Source of the DNA: Kiritimatiellia bacterium
GTDB lineage: Bacteria > Verrucomicrobiota > Kiritimatiellia > CAIQIC01 > JAGNIJ01
NCBI GenBank assembly: GCA_018001225.1
Contig: JAGNIJ010000001.1
Span: 219,384 to 283,383 of the forward strand
Reading direction: 5' to 3'
Length of the DNA: 64,000 nt
The position numbers and the translations under genes were made by a program. Below, piece after piece: positions 37,687 through 44,782 of the stretch. Every line of letters starts with the position of its first letter. Positions within the stretch are counted from its first letter, which is position 1. Under the pieces are notes generated by a model. The model was not told the origin of the DNA. It saw only the letters and a list, made by a program, of their open reading frames with translations, and did no database searches.

Positions 37687-37844
37687 ACTATTTTTAATCG
37701 CTATCACAACATATGGGGGGCGTCAAATATATTTTTCTGGATTTATTTTCTCCGAATCGGGCGCCATCCTCTATGGGATTGCCTCCGGAAGCTCGCGCTG
37801 ATACATGTCTCCGGCGTTGCGAAACGACTGAACCGGGAGAGGGC

Positions 37845-38594
37845 GTGAGACGCATTTTATGGGCCTGCCTGCTCGCGGCCCTGTGGCAGGACGCGGGGGC
37901 GCAGACACTGGCCCAGCGGGTGCTGGCCGCGTACGACGCCGTACACAGCGTCAGCTGCGAGGTGCGCCGGGACACGGAAACGGCCGGCGGCAATTCCAGC
38001 CGCGCCTTGAGCCGGGTCTACTACCAGCGCCCGGACCGCCTTCACGTAGAGAACGTTACGCCCGTCAAGCGCCGCATCGTTTCCGACGGGCAGACGTTCT
38101 TCAGCTACATCGAGGGCGACCCGAAAGGATTCTCCCGGCCGGTTTCGCAACTCAACGAGGAGATGACGATCCAGCTCCGCAAAGTCCCCGGCACGGCGAT
38201 GGATCACCTGATGAAAATCGGTGATGCCGCTGAAGCGGAACTGCCCGCCGCCGGGGAGTTCCCGGTTCGCCGCGGATACGAGGTCGGCCGGCTGTTCGTG
38301 GTTCTTTCCGCCGATCCCGAGGGCCGCCTCGCCCGGATCGAGTTCTTCGATTCCCCGGAGATGAACAACCGGACCGCCCAGTACGAGTACAGCGCGTTCC
38401 AGGAGGCCGCGGCCGGCGCCTGGATCCCGTGCCTGCACCGGGGCACGCTGTGGGCGGGCGGCGTGGAGACCCGCGAGACGGTGCGCATCGGCAACCTGAT
38501 TGTCAACGGGCCGATCGCGCCGGGCCTCTTTGTCGCCGCGCCCTTTTTCAAGGGCGTCGAGTTTGTGGACGATTTCGGGAAAATCTATGAATAA
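37845..38594 (+). CDS. LolA-like periplasmic lipoprotein-carrier family protein
   Basis: The protein has 249 residues from GTG 37845 (GGGAGAGG upstream; signal peptide RRILWACLLAALWQDAGAQ). The fold pattern is LolA/LolB-like: LAQRVLAAYDAVHSVSCEV, YYQRPDRLHVENVTP, RRIVSDGQTFFSYIEGDPKGFSR, and ARIEFFDSPEMNNRTAQYEY. Such proteins shuttle or bind lipids in the periplasm; DUF2092 and DUF1571 relatives share the pattern. It is somewhat longer than classical LolA (about 180). Its place next to an outer-membrane barrel and near YidD-type genes fits an envelope-assembly role. Whether it is the housekeeping LolA is uncertain. Confidence 0.65.
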   Translation: MRRILWACLLAALWQDAGAQTLAQRVLAAYDAVHSVSCEVRRDTETAGGNSSRALSRVYYQRPDRLHVENVTPVKRRIVSDGQTFFSYIEGDPKGFSRPVSQLNEEMTIQLRKVPGTAMDHLMKIGDAAEAELPAAGEFPVRRGYEVGRLFVVLSADPEGRLARIEFFDSPEMNNRTAQYEYSAFQEAAAGAWIPCLHRGTLWAGGVETRETVRIGNLIVNGPIAPGLFVAAPFFKGVEFVDDFGKIYE

Positions 38595-38616
38595 CGGGCG
38601 GCTCGCACGCCGCCCG
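38595..38616. other. 8-bp GC hairpin after the LolA-like gene
   Basis: CGGGCGGC-tcgcac-GCCGCCCG immediately follows the stop codon and is followed by six A. No T-run is present on the plus strand; it may block 3' exonucleases or give weak termination. Confidence 0.5.
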
Positions 38617-38625
38617 CAAAAAAGC

Positions 38626-38653
38626 TTGCGCGCGGGATTTGTAAACGTAGAGT
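38626..38653 (+). promoter_or_regulatory. putative promoter of the 98-residue membrane protein
   Basis: TTGCGC (38626-38631) and TAGAGT (38648-38653) are 16 bp apart; the leader would be about 18 nt and contains AAAGGAG. Confidence 0.45.
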
Positions 38654-38677
38654 AGAACCTATCGGAAAGGAGAAAGC

Positions 38678-38974
38678 ATGAAGAAGATGATCGTCGGAAT
38701 GTTGATTGCGGCGTTTGTTCTGGCGGGGATGGCCCCGGTGCAGGCGGCGGATAAGGGCGCGGGCCGCGGCGGCTTCATGGGCTTCATCGCGGGCTGTTGC
38801 TTCGGCATCCGGGCCGGCGCGGCGTACAACGATGGCAAGGAAATCCACTGGCGCGAATGGATCATGCTGGTGCCGATCGTCAGCATCGTGGTGGCGATCT
38901 GGAACGGCATCGACGGCGCCAACGGCGTGACCAGCGCCGATTACGCCAAGCAGTACGGCGCGACCTACTACTAA
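38678..38974 (+). CDS. small exported or membrane protein of unknown function
   Basis: The protein has 98 residues; ATG 38678 has AAAGGAG 6 bp upstream. The signal-like helix (KKMIVGMLIAAFVLAGMAPVQAA) is followed by a Gly-rich hydrophobic stretch (GFMGFIAGCCFGIRAGAAYN) and a second hydrophobic helix (WIMLVPIVSIVVAIWNGID). The Cys-Cys pair and the IRAGAAYNDGKEIHWREW motif look conserved-protein-like. It is a single-gene unit: own promoter, then a strong intrinsic terminator starting 27 bp downstream. The short, strongly signalled unit suggests high expression. No function can be given. Confidence 0.7.
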   Translation: MKKMIVGMLIAAFVLAGMAPVQAADKGAGRGGFMGFIAGCCFGIRAGAAYNDGKEIHWREWIMLVPIVSIVVAIWNGIDGANGVTSADYAKQYGATYY

Positions 38975-38990
38975 GACCGGCCGTACCGTC

Positions 38991-39815
38991 ATGCGTACGA
39001 GGAGGATTCCGGGTGGACGACCCGGGATCCTCCTTTTTTTTCTCGCGGCGCGGCTGGGCGCGGCGGACGGCGAGCTCGCGCGGGAGCTTTTCGAGGAGGG
39101 CCGCTGGACCGAGTGCGCGCGCGAAAGCCGGCGCGTCCTCCTGGCCGATCCGGGAAACGAAACAGCCGCGCTCCAGCTCGCCGTCGCCCGGCTGCGCCTC
39201 GGCGGAACCGACGGGCAATCGCTGGCCGCCTTGACGGCCGCCCGCGATCCGGAGATTCGCGCCGCCGCCGCGTACGAACTGGGCCGGCTGAACTGGGCCG
39301 CGGGCGATCCCGCGGCCGCCTTCACCGGGCTGCGGCAGGCCTTCCTGGAAACGCGCGCCCAGCCGCTGTCCCTGCGGAGCGGCTGCTCGCTGCACGAGCT
39401 GCTCCGGGCTTTTCCAAACCTTGGAAAAAACGACCCCGCCCTCGTCCAAACATTGGAAACCTGCCGGCCGCTCTGGAGCCGCGAGCTCCGGGCGGAATGC
39501 GCCGCGCCGGAAGCCGCCGCCCGCCGGGAGGCGTGGCTCTCGAAGCCCGGCCGCTGGATCGTCTCTTTCTACCGCTCGCAGATTTCGCCGGCCATCGCCG
39601 CCCGCTGCTCGCTGGAACCGAGCTGCTCGGCCTACTTCCTTGCCGCCAGCCGCGCGCACGGCCTGCTCGGGCTGCCCCTGATCGCCGACCGGCTGGTCCG
39701 CGAGCCGTCCGTCGTCGCCGCCGGCCGGAACCCGCTTCCGGAAGGCGGCGCGCCGCGTTTCGCCGACCCGGTCTCCAATCACGATTTCTGGTTCCATGCC
39801 GGGGGAGGTGAATGA
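38991..39815 (+). CDS. TPR-like exported protein with a C-terminal YidD domain
   Basis: The protein has 274 residues. After a signal peptide (RPGILLFFLAARLGAADGE), residues 30-170 form helical TPR-like repeats (LARELFEEGRWTECARESR, AAAYELGRLNWAAGDPAAA). Residues about 185-245 hold a YidD core (FYRSQISPAIAARCSLEPSC then SAYFLAASRAHG). The YidD Cys pair and FYRSQISP motif are kept, but the location would be periplasmic, unlike ordinary YidD. An intrinsic terminator overlaps codons 4-17, and two TTCCAA/TTGGAA palindromes lie in frame at about 141-156 (FPNLGKN, VQTLET). It overlaps the next gene by 4 bp. Confidence 0.75.
   Translation: MRTRRIPGGRPGILLFFLAARLGAADGELARELFEEGRWTECARESRRVLLADPGNETAALQLAVARLRLGGTDGQSLAALTAARDPEIRAAAAYELGRLNWAAGDPAAAFTGLRQAFLETRAQPLSLRSGCSLHELLRAFPNLGKNDPALVQTLETCRPLWSRELRAECAAPEAAARREAWLSKPGRWIVSFYRSQISPAIAARCSLEPSCSAYFLAASRAHGLLGLPLIADRLVREPSVVAAGRNPLPEGGAPRFADPVSNHDFWFHAGGGE
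39001..39041 (+). terminator. intrinsic terminator overlapping the start of the following gene
   Basis: GGAGGATTCCGGGT-ggacg-ACCCGGGATCCTCC is a 14-bp stem with a single G-T pair, followed by eight T. It ends the transcript of the 98-residue protein gene, but the ATG of the next gene (38991) is upstream of it, so the stem encodes residues 4-15 of the next protein's signal peptide. Confidence 0.85.
39410..39457. repeat. two TTCCAA/TTGGAA palindromes inside a coding region
   Basis: TTTTCCAA-acc-TTGGAAAA (39410-39428) and TCCAA-aca-TTGGA (39445-39457) are 35 bp apart, the same type and nearly the same spacing as the three copies at 28925-29005. Here they are translated as part of the TPR/YidD protein. 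Confidence 0.65.
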
Positions 39816-40678
39816 TGGTCTCGCGGACTTGGAACATCTTCGCGGTCCTGGCGTGGCTGGCGCCGTTCGGCGCCGCGGCGCAGGGCTCCCCGGGTCTGGC
39901 GTTGGAACTCGCCGCGGAGGGCGACCACGCCGGCGCGGCCCTGGAGTACCGCCGGCTCGCGGGCGACGCGCCGTCCGGCGAGGCCCGGGGCGGCTGGTAC
40001 TGGGCCTCGGCCTACGCATACTGGAGCGCGGGCGAATACGAACTCGCGGACCGGATGCTCAATCGCGCCGAGGACGCGCAGCCCGCCCTGGGGACGCCCG
40101 CGCTGCTCCTGCGCGGCGAGAACGCCCAGTCGGCGCGGAAGTGGGCGGAAGGCGATTTCTATTTCGAGAGCGTCCTGCGCGGCGGGGGCGGGGACGACGA
40201 GAAGACGTTCGCCAGCCGCCGGCTCGCCGTCGGCCGGCTGCGGCAGAAGGATCCGGCCGGCGCGGCCGCCGCGCTGGACCGCGCGCCCGTTCCCCAGGCC
40301 GCCGCCCGCGCCGCGCTGGAGGCATACACCCGCGGCCGGGACAAGAGTCCGCGGGTCGGCGGCCTGCTCGGGATCGTTCCCGGCTTCGGCTATTTCTACG
40401 CAGGCGAATGGGCCAGCGGCGTCCGCTCGATCCTGCTCAACGGCCTGTTCCTGTTCGGCATGGTCGACACGGCGGACAAGGACCAGTGGGGCGCCTTCGC
40501 GGTCATCACCTTCTTCGAGTTCACCTGGTACTCCGGCAGCATCTACGGCGGCATCGACGGCGCGCACCGCTACAACCGCGACCGGCTGGAAGCGGCGGCG
40601 GGCGGAATCGGCGGCGCGGCCGGATTCGCGCCTGACCCCGGCGGCCTGCCGGCGATCCGGCTGAACTTCCGGTTCTAG
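39812..40678 (+). CDS. TPR-like exported protein with membrane segments and a barrel-like end
   Basis: The protein has 288 residues, starting inside the preceding gene (ATG overlaps the TGA). Signal peptide ends near FGAAAQGS. Residues 25-175 are TPR-like helices (LALELAAEGDHAGAALEYRR, SAYAYWSAGEYELADRMLNR). Residues about 180-245 contain hydrophobic segments reminiscent of TM2/DUF5683-like domains (GGLLGIVPGFGYFYAGEWAS, ILLNGLFLFGMV, FFEFTWYSGSIYGGIDGAHR). It ends LPAIRLNFRF with a terminal Phe. It is co-translated with the YidD-domain protein, so the two probably form one complex at the envelope. The function is unknown. Confidence 0.65.
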   Translation: MMVSRTWNIFAVLAWLAPFGAAAQGSPGLALELAAEGDHAGAALEYRRLAGDAPSGEARGGWYWASAYAYWSAGEYELADRMLNRAEDAQPALGTPALLLRGENAQSARKWAEGDFYFESVLRGGGGDDEKTFASRRLAVGRLRQKDPAGAAAALDRAPVPQAAARAALEAYTRGRDKSPRVGGLLGIVPGFGYFYAGEWASGVRSILLNGLFLFGMVDTADKDQWGAFAVITFFEFTWYSGSIYGGIDGAHRYNRDRLEAAAGGIGGAAGFAPDPGGLPAIRLNFRF

Positions 40679-40688
40679 TATCGCGCCC

Positions 40689-40782
40689 CCTGCCGGCTTG
40701 TCCGGCAGGAGCGGAAGGCGGGGGCTGCCGCGCGGGACGCGGCGTCCCCCCGCCTTGTTCACCGGCGAGGCAAGCTCGCCGG
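40689..40782. repeat. cluster of palindromes with a GGCTTGTCC core
   Basis: CCTGCCGG-cttgt-CCGGCAGG (40689-40709), then AAGGCGGGGG ... CCCCCCGCCTT (40715-40756), then CCGGCGAG-gcaag-CTCGCCGG (40762-40782). It shares GGCTTGTCC and the following GGAGCGGAAGG-type sequence with the element at 62543. No gene lies in the 154-bp gap. Confidence 0.6.
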
Positions 40783-40796
40783 GGTACCGGTTTGTG

Positions 40797-40825
40797 TTGA
40801 ACTCCCGCGCGCCTGCCCATAACGT
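40797..40825 (+). promoter_or_regulatory. putative promoter of the DUF3108/peptidase/holA operon
   Basis: TTGAAC (40797-40802, 5 of 6) is 17 bp from TAACGT (40820-40825) or 15 bp from CATAAC. ATG 40833 follows after 7 bp with no ribosome site, consistent with a leaderless message. Confidence 0.35.
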
Positions 40826-40832
40826 CCCCGGT

Positions 40833-41561
40833 ATGCGTTGCCGCATTCACCGCCTGATCGGCCTGGGGGCCCTGCTTCTTTTTTCCGCGCGCGCCTTCGC
40901 CGCGATGGAGGAAACACTGCGCTACGAACTGGTCTGGGGCCTGATCCGGGTCGGCACCGCCGAGGTGACGACGCGGCTCGTCGAGGAGGAGGGGCGGCCG
41001 CTGCTCCGCTTCCGCTTTACCGCGAAGAGCAATCGCTGGGTGGAAAAAATCTATCCCGTCGAGGACTGCATCGACAGCTTCATCGAGCCGGAAACCGGGC
41101 TGCCCGTGAAGCTGGTGAAGAAAACGTCCGAGGGCTGGTTCCGCTGCGACGACGAACTGCGGTTCGACCGCGAACGCGGCGTGGCGGCCTGGGTCGACCA
41201 CGTCCGCGGCACGAACACGGAGTATGCCGTCGCGCCGGGCGCGCACGATTTCTTTTCCCTGATGCGCGGCATGCGGGAACTCGACCTGCGGCCCGGGCGC
41301 GAGGACCGCGCGACGATCGCCGCCGACGACCGGACGCATAACCTGGTGATCCGCGTGGAGAGGGAGGAGCACCTTGCCCTGCGCGGCGCGCGGGTCCGGG
41401 CGTACCGGCTGCGCATCACCAGCGAGCAGGAGGGGCTCTTCGTGCGCAAGGTGCCCGGCGCGGTCTGGATCACGGCCGAGCCCCCGCACACGGTGGCGCA
41501 GATGCAGGTGCGGGTGCCCGTGGGCAGCGTGCGGGCGGTGCTGCTGGACGAGTCGAAATGA
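40833..41561 (+). CDS. DUF3108 family periplasmic protein (copy 1)
   Basis: The protein has 242 residues with a signal peptide (RLIGLGALLLFSARAFA). The DUF3108 pattern is clear: LRYELVWGLIRVGTAEVTTR, RFTAKSNRWVEKIYPVEDCI, DSFIEPETGLPVKLVKK, DDELRFDRERGVAAW and a final VRVPVGSVRAVLLD. Members are all-beta envelope proteins; their role is undefined. It shares its architecture with the gene at 44783, three genes downstream. Its stop overlaps the start of the peptidase MA-like gene (ATGA). The likely promoter is at 40797. Confidence 0.8.
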   Translation: MRCRIHRLIGLGALLLFSARAFAAMEETLRYELVWGLIRVGTAEVTTRLVEEEGRPLLRFRFTAKSNRWVEKIYPVEDCIDSFIEPETGLPVKLVKKTSEGWFRCDDELRFDRERGVAAWVDHVRGTNTEYAVAPGAHDFFSLMRGMRELDLRPGREDRATIAADDRTHNLVIRVEREEHLALRGARVRAYRLRITSEQEGLFVRKVPGAVWITAEPPHTVAQMQVRVPVGSVRAVLLDESK

Positions 41562-42397
41562 AAAAGGCCCTCGTATTCATGGCTTGGGTGCTGGCCGCGG
41601 GCGGGAGCCTGCACGCCGCGTCCTCCGCGCCCGCGGGCACGGGCTCGTTTTCCCCGCTGGCCCGGCAGCTCTGGAAGGCCGGCGGGCCGGGCTGGGTCCG
41701 GTCGGAGAAGGACTCGTTCCACGTCTACGGCCGCTCGCCGTGGGAGGTGGCGGATGTCCGGGCGGAGGCGGAACTGGCGTGGGAGGCCATCGGGGAGAGC
41801 CTGGGCCCCGATCCCGCGCCGCGCCCGGCGCGGATCTTCGTCGTCGGCGACCGGGCCCTCTGGGACCGCGTGCTGCGCGGCGCGGACCGGCGGAGGGACA
41901 GCCTGGCGATCCAGGCCGGCGACGAGATTTTCCTCCTGCGCGAGCCGGATACCGAGGCGGACCGGGGCCGCCTGCCGCACGAGCTGGTGCATCTCAAACT
42001 GTGGCGGCGGTTCGGCGACCGCATCCCGCTCTGGCTGGACGAGGGGATGGCTTCCCACCTGGGCTGGGCCGCGGCCGCGCGGGTGGCGCGGGCGGGGCGG
42101 ACGCCGCTGAACCGCGCGAAGCCGTATTACGCGGCGGCCCAACTGCAATCGCCGGACGCGGTCCAAGCGGTCCGGACCTACGACGCGATGGGGCCGGCGT
42201 TTTACCGGCAGGCGGAGGAAATGGTGGCCGCCGTCGCGCGGCGCGCGGGCGACGGGCGGCTGGGCGAGTTCGCGGAATCCGTGGCGCTCGCGGGCGTTTC
42301 GTGGCAGGATTACCTGAAGCAAATGGGCCTGTCCGACGTCGAAAGGGAAGACGCGGAAAAGGAAGCGCGGGATCGTGTGACCGGGAAGACGCAATGA
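41558..42397 (+). CDS. peptidase MA-like zinc metalloprotease
   Basis: The protein has 279 residues with a signal peptide (KKALVFMAWVLAAGGSLHAAS). The gluzincin motif HELVH (HExxH) is at about residues 145-149, with the third-ligand region PLWLDEGMASHLGW about 20 residues later, the usual arrangement for peptidase MA-like enzymes. A C-terminal helical region follows. It is predicted to act in the periplasm. It is coupled by 4-bp overlaps to the DUF3108 gene before and holA after. The substrate is unknown; the neighbouring LPS and envelope genes suggest envelope quality control. Confidence 0.8.
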   Translation: MKKALVFMAWVLAAGGSLHAASSAPAGTGSFSPLARQLWKAGGPGWVRSEKDSFHVYGRSPWEVADVRAEAELAWEAIGESLGPDPAPRPARIFVVGDRALWDRVLRGADRRRDSLAIQAGDEIFLLREPDTEADRGRLPHELVHLKLWRRFGDRIPLWLDEGMASHLGWAAAARVARAGRTPLNRAKPYYAAAQLQSPDAVQAVRTYDAMGPAFYRQAEEMVAAVARRAGDGRLGEFAESVALAGVSWQDYLKQMGLSDVEREDAEKEARDRVTGKTQ

Positions 42398-43560
42398 AGG
42401 CGGGCGCGGAAAAAACAAAGAAAACGGCGAAACCGGCCGGCGGCGGCGCGGAGCGCAAGGCGGTCTACCTCGTGTACGGCGAGGACGAGTACCGCGTGCG
42501 CACACGCGCCCGGGAACTGGTGGACTCGTTGTGCCCGCCGGCCGAGGCGGCGTTCGGGCTGGAGGTCATCGACGCCGCCGTCGAGAACGCGGCCGACGGC
42601 GTCCTCGCGGTGCGGCGGTGCCTGGAGGGCCTGCGCACGGTGGGTTTTCTCGGCGGGCGGAAGACCGTATGGCTGCGGGACGCGACGCTGTTCGCCAAGG
42701 ACGTCGCCGAGGACGTGAAGCGGGCGGTGGAGGAACTCACGGGGCAGCTCAAGGCCGGGCTGCCCGCGGGGCAGACGCTGGTGGTCAGCGCGCTGAAGGT
42801 GTTCCGCGGCTCGGCGTTCTTCAAGGCCTGCGAGGCCGCGGGCACGGTGGAGGAATGCTCGAAGCCGGACAAGCCCTGGCTGCAGGCGGACTATGCCCGG
42901 GGCCAGGTCGTGGAGGCGCTTCGGCAACACGGAGTGAAACCCGTCGGCCGGGCGCTGGATATCTTCCTGGATCGCGTCGGGATGGACACGCGGCAGATCG
43001 TCCAGGAGGCGGAGAAGCTGGCGGTGTATCTCGGCGACCGCAAGGACGCGCGCCCGGAGGACGTGCAGGCGATCGTGTCGCTCTCGCGCGAGTCCATGGC
43101 GTGGGACCTGGCCGACGCCGTGGGGGCGCGCGACCTGCCGGGCGCGCTGAAGATCCTGCGCCAGCTCGTTTTCCAGGGGGAGAACCCCATCGGGCTGCTG
43201 CACGCGCTGGAGTCCCGGTTCCGGGAGCTGATCGTTTTTCGCGAGGCGCTGGACCGCGGCTGGGCGCGGCCCACGGGCGAGGGGTACGGCCGGAAGCTCG
43301 CGTGGCGGGAGGGCCCGGAGATCGACGCCGCGCTCAAGGCCCTGGGCAAGGACCCGCGCGAGGGGCACTGGTTCCGCGGCATGAAGCTGGCGGAGCAGGC
43401 CCAGCGTTTCAGCCTGGCCCAGCTGCGAACCGGCCATGCGATCCTGGTGAAGACCCACGAGGCGATGGTCAGCTCGGCGGTTCCCGACGCGCTGCAACTG
43501 GAGTTGCTGCTGCTGCGTTTGCTGGCGCCCGGCTCGCGGGACGCTCGCCCTCCAGGTTGA
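42394..43560 (+). CDS. holA: DNA polymerase III delta subunit
   Basis: The protein has 388 residues. It opens the beta clamp as part of the clamp loader. The N-terminal AAA+-like domain starts AVYLVYGEDEYRVRTRARELV. Typical delta segments follow: TVGFLGGRKTVWLRD, LVVSALKVFRGSAFFKACE, GRALDIFLDRVGMDTRQIVQEAEKL and the collar LHALESRFRELIVFREAL. An extra Lys/Ala-rich start (residues 1-22) precedes the domain. The last residues (GSRDARPPG) are encoded by the dispersed repeat at 43531-43554. It is translationally coupled to a periplasmic protease gene, an odd partner for a replication gene. Confidence 0.9.
   Translation: MKAGAEKTKKTAKPAGGGAERKAVYLVYGEDEYRVRTRARELVDSLCPPAEAAFGLEVIDAAVENAADGVLAVRRCLEGLRTVGFLGGRKTVWLRDATLFAKDVAEDVKRAVEELTGQLKAGLPAGQTLVVSALKVFRGSAFFKACEAAGTVEECSKPDKPWLQADYARGQVVEALRQHGVKPVGRALDIFLDRVGMDTRQIVQEAEKLAVYLGDRKDARPEDVQAIVSLSRESMAWDLADAVGARDLPGALKILRQLVFQGENPIGLLHALESRFRELIVFREALDRGWARPTGEGYGRKLAWREGPEIDAALKALGKDPREGHWFRGMKLAEQAQRFSLAQLRTGHAILVKTHEAMVSSAVPDALQLELLLLRLLAPGSRDARPPG
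43531..43554. repeat. GGACGCTCGCCCTCC repeat within the 3' end of holA
   Basis: It matches the reverse complement of 19646-19672 with one base missing. Because it lies in the reading frame it supplies the last eight codons or so of holA. Confidence 0.55.
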
Positions 43561-43651
43561 AAATGGAGGCCGCACCTTTGCGGGCGGGCATGACAGCCGG
43601 CGGGAAACGTGCTAAAGTCCATCGATTTTTGAATAGCCGCGGAATGAAATC

Positions 43652-44779
43652 ATGATCCTGATCCTGCAGCCCAACGTGGACCTGGAGGGGCCGGAGTACC
43701 GCCACCTGTCCGAGGCCCTGGCCCTGCTGCCGAACGTGCAGACGCGGGTGCACCACGTCAGGGGCGCGCAGCAGACGCTGACGGAAATTTACCTGATCGG
43801 CGACACGAAGCTGCTCTCGATGGAGGACATGCGCAACCTGCCGTGCGTCGAGAGCGTGGTCCGGGTCTCGCAGTCCTACCGGGTGATCGGCCGCCACAAG
43901 GACGACCACCGGGCGACTTCGTTCGAGTATAACGGGGTGCGGTTCGGGCAGGACACCTTGCACGTCTTTGCCGGGCTCTGCGCGGTGGACCACCGCGAGA
44001 ACGTCGAGCGGATGATGAAGGCGCTGCGGGACCACGGCCAGGTCTGCACGCGCATGGGGGCGTACAAGCCGCGGACGAATCCCTACTCGTTCCAGGGCCA
44101 CGGCGCGCACTGCCTGCCGTACGTGTTCGAGCTGGCGGGCCGCTACGGCATTCGCGTGATCGCGATGGAGATCACGCACGAGGATCACATCGACCAGATC
44201 CGCGCGGCGCTCGACGCGGCGGGCCGGCCGACGGGCGTGATGCTGCAGATCGGCACGCGCAACGTGCAGAACTTCGAACTGCTCAAGCACGCGGGCCGGC
44301 AGCAGGAGTTCCCGATCCTGTTCAAGCGCGGGTTCGGCATCACGCTGGAGGAATCGCTCAACGCGGCCGAGTACCTGGCCAGCGAGGGCAACCAGCGGAT
44401 CGTCTTCTGCCTGCGCGGCGTGAAGACGCACATGGGCGACCCGCACCGGAACCTGGTGGACTTCGCGCACGTCCCGGTGGTCCAGCGCCTGACGCGCCTG
44501 CCGGTGTGCATCGACCCGTCCCACTCGGTCGGCGGGCGCGGCCGCGCGCCGGACGGCCTGCTGGAGGTGTTCCATGTCACCGCGCAGGGCGTGGTGGCGG
44601 GCGCGAACATGGTGCTGGTGGATTTTCATCCCGACCCGGACCGCGCGCTCGTGGACGGGCCGCAGGCGCTGCACATGGACGAACTGGGTCCGTTCCTGGA
44701 GGATGTGCGGATCGCGCGGGAGGCCTACGAGCGGCGGCTTCAACGCCGGGCGGCCCACAGCGGTCCAAGCGGTTCCTGA
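43652..44779 (+). CDS. aroF: 3-deoxy-7-phosphoheptulonate synthase (DAHP synthase), type I-beta
   Basis: The protein has 375 residues. It condenses phosphoenolpyruvate with erythrose-4-phosphate, the first step of the shikimate pathway. An N-terminal ferredoxin-like regulatory extension (residues 1-70, ILILQPNVDLEGPEYRHLSE) precedes the TIM barrel with FAGLCAVDHREN, RMGAYKPRTNPYSFQGHG, MLQIGTRNVQNFELLKHAG, PILFKRGFGITLEE and PVCIDPSHSVGGR (metal and substrate ligands). The Cys-Ala-Val variant replaces the usual GPCS/A at the first metal site. The gene symbol is assigned by class only. It is next to Kdo genes whose synthase has the same fold. Confidence 0.88.
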   Translation: MILILQPNVDLEGPEYRHLSEALALLPNVQTRVHHVRGAQQTLTEIYLIGDTKLLSMEDMRNLPCVESVVRVSQSYRVIGRHKDDHRATSFEYNGVRFGQDTLHVFAGLCAVDHRENVERMMKALRDHGQVCTRMGAYKPRTNPYSFQGHGAHCLPYVFELAGRYGIRVIAMEITHEDHIDQIRAALDAAGRPTGVMLQIGTRNVQNFELLKHAGRQQEFPILFKRGFGITLEESLNAAEYLASEGNQRIVFCLRGVKTHMGDPHRNLVDFAHVPVVQRLTRLPVCIDPSHSVGGRGRAPDGLLEVFHVTAQGVVAGANMVLVDFHPDPDRALVDGPQALHMDELGPFLEDVRIAREAYERRLQRRAAHSGPSGS

Positions 44780-44782
44780 AGC

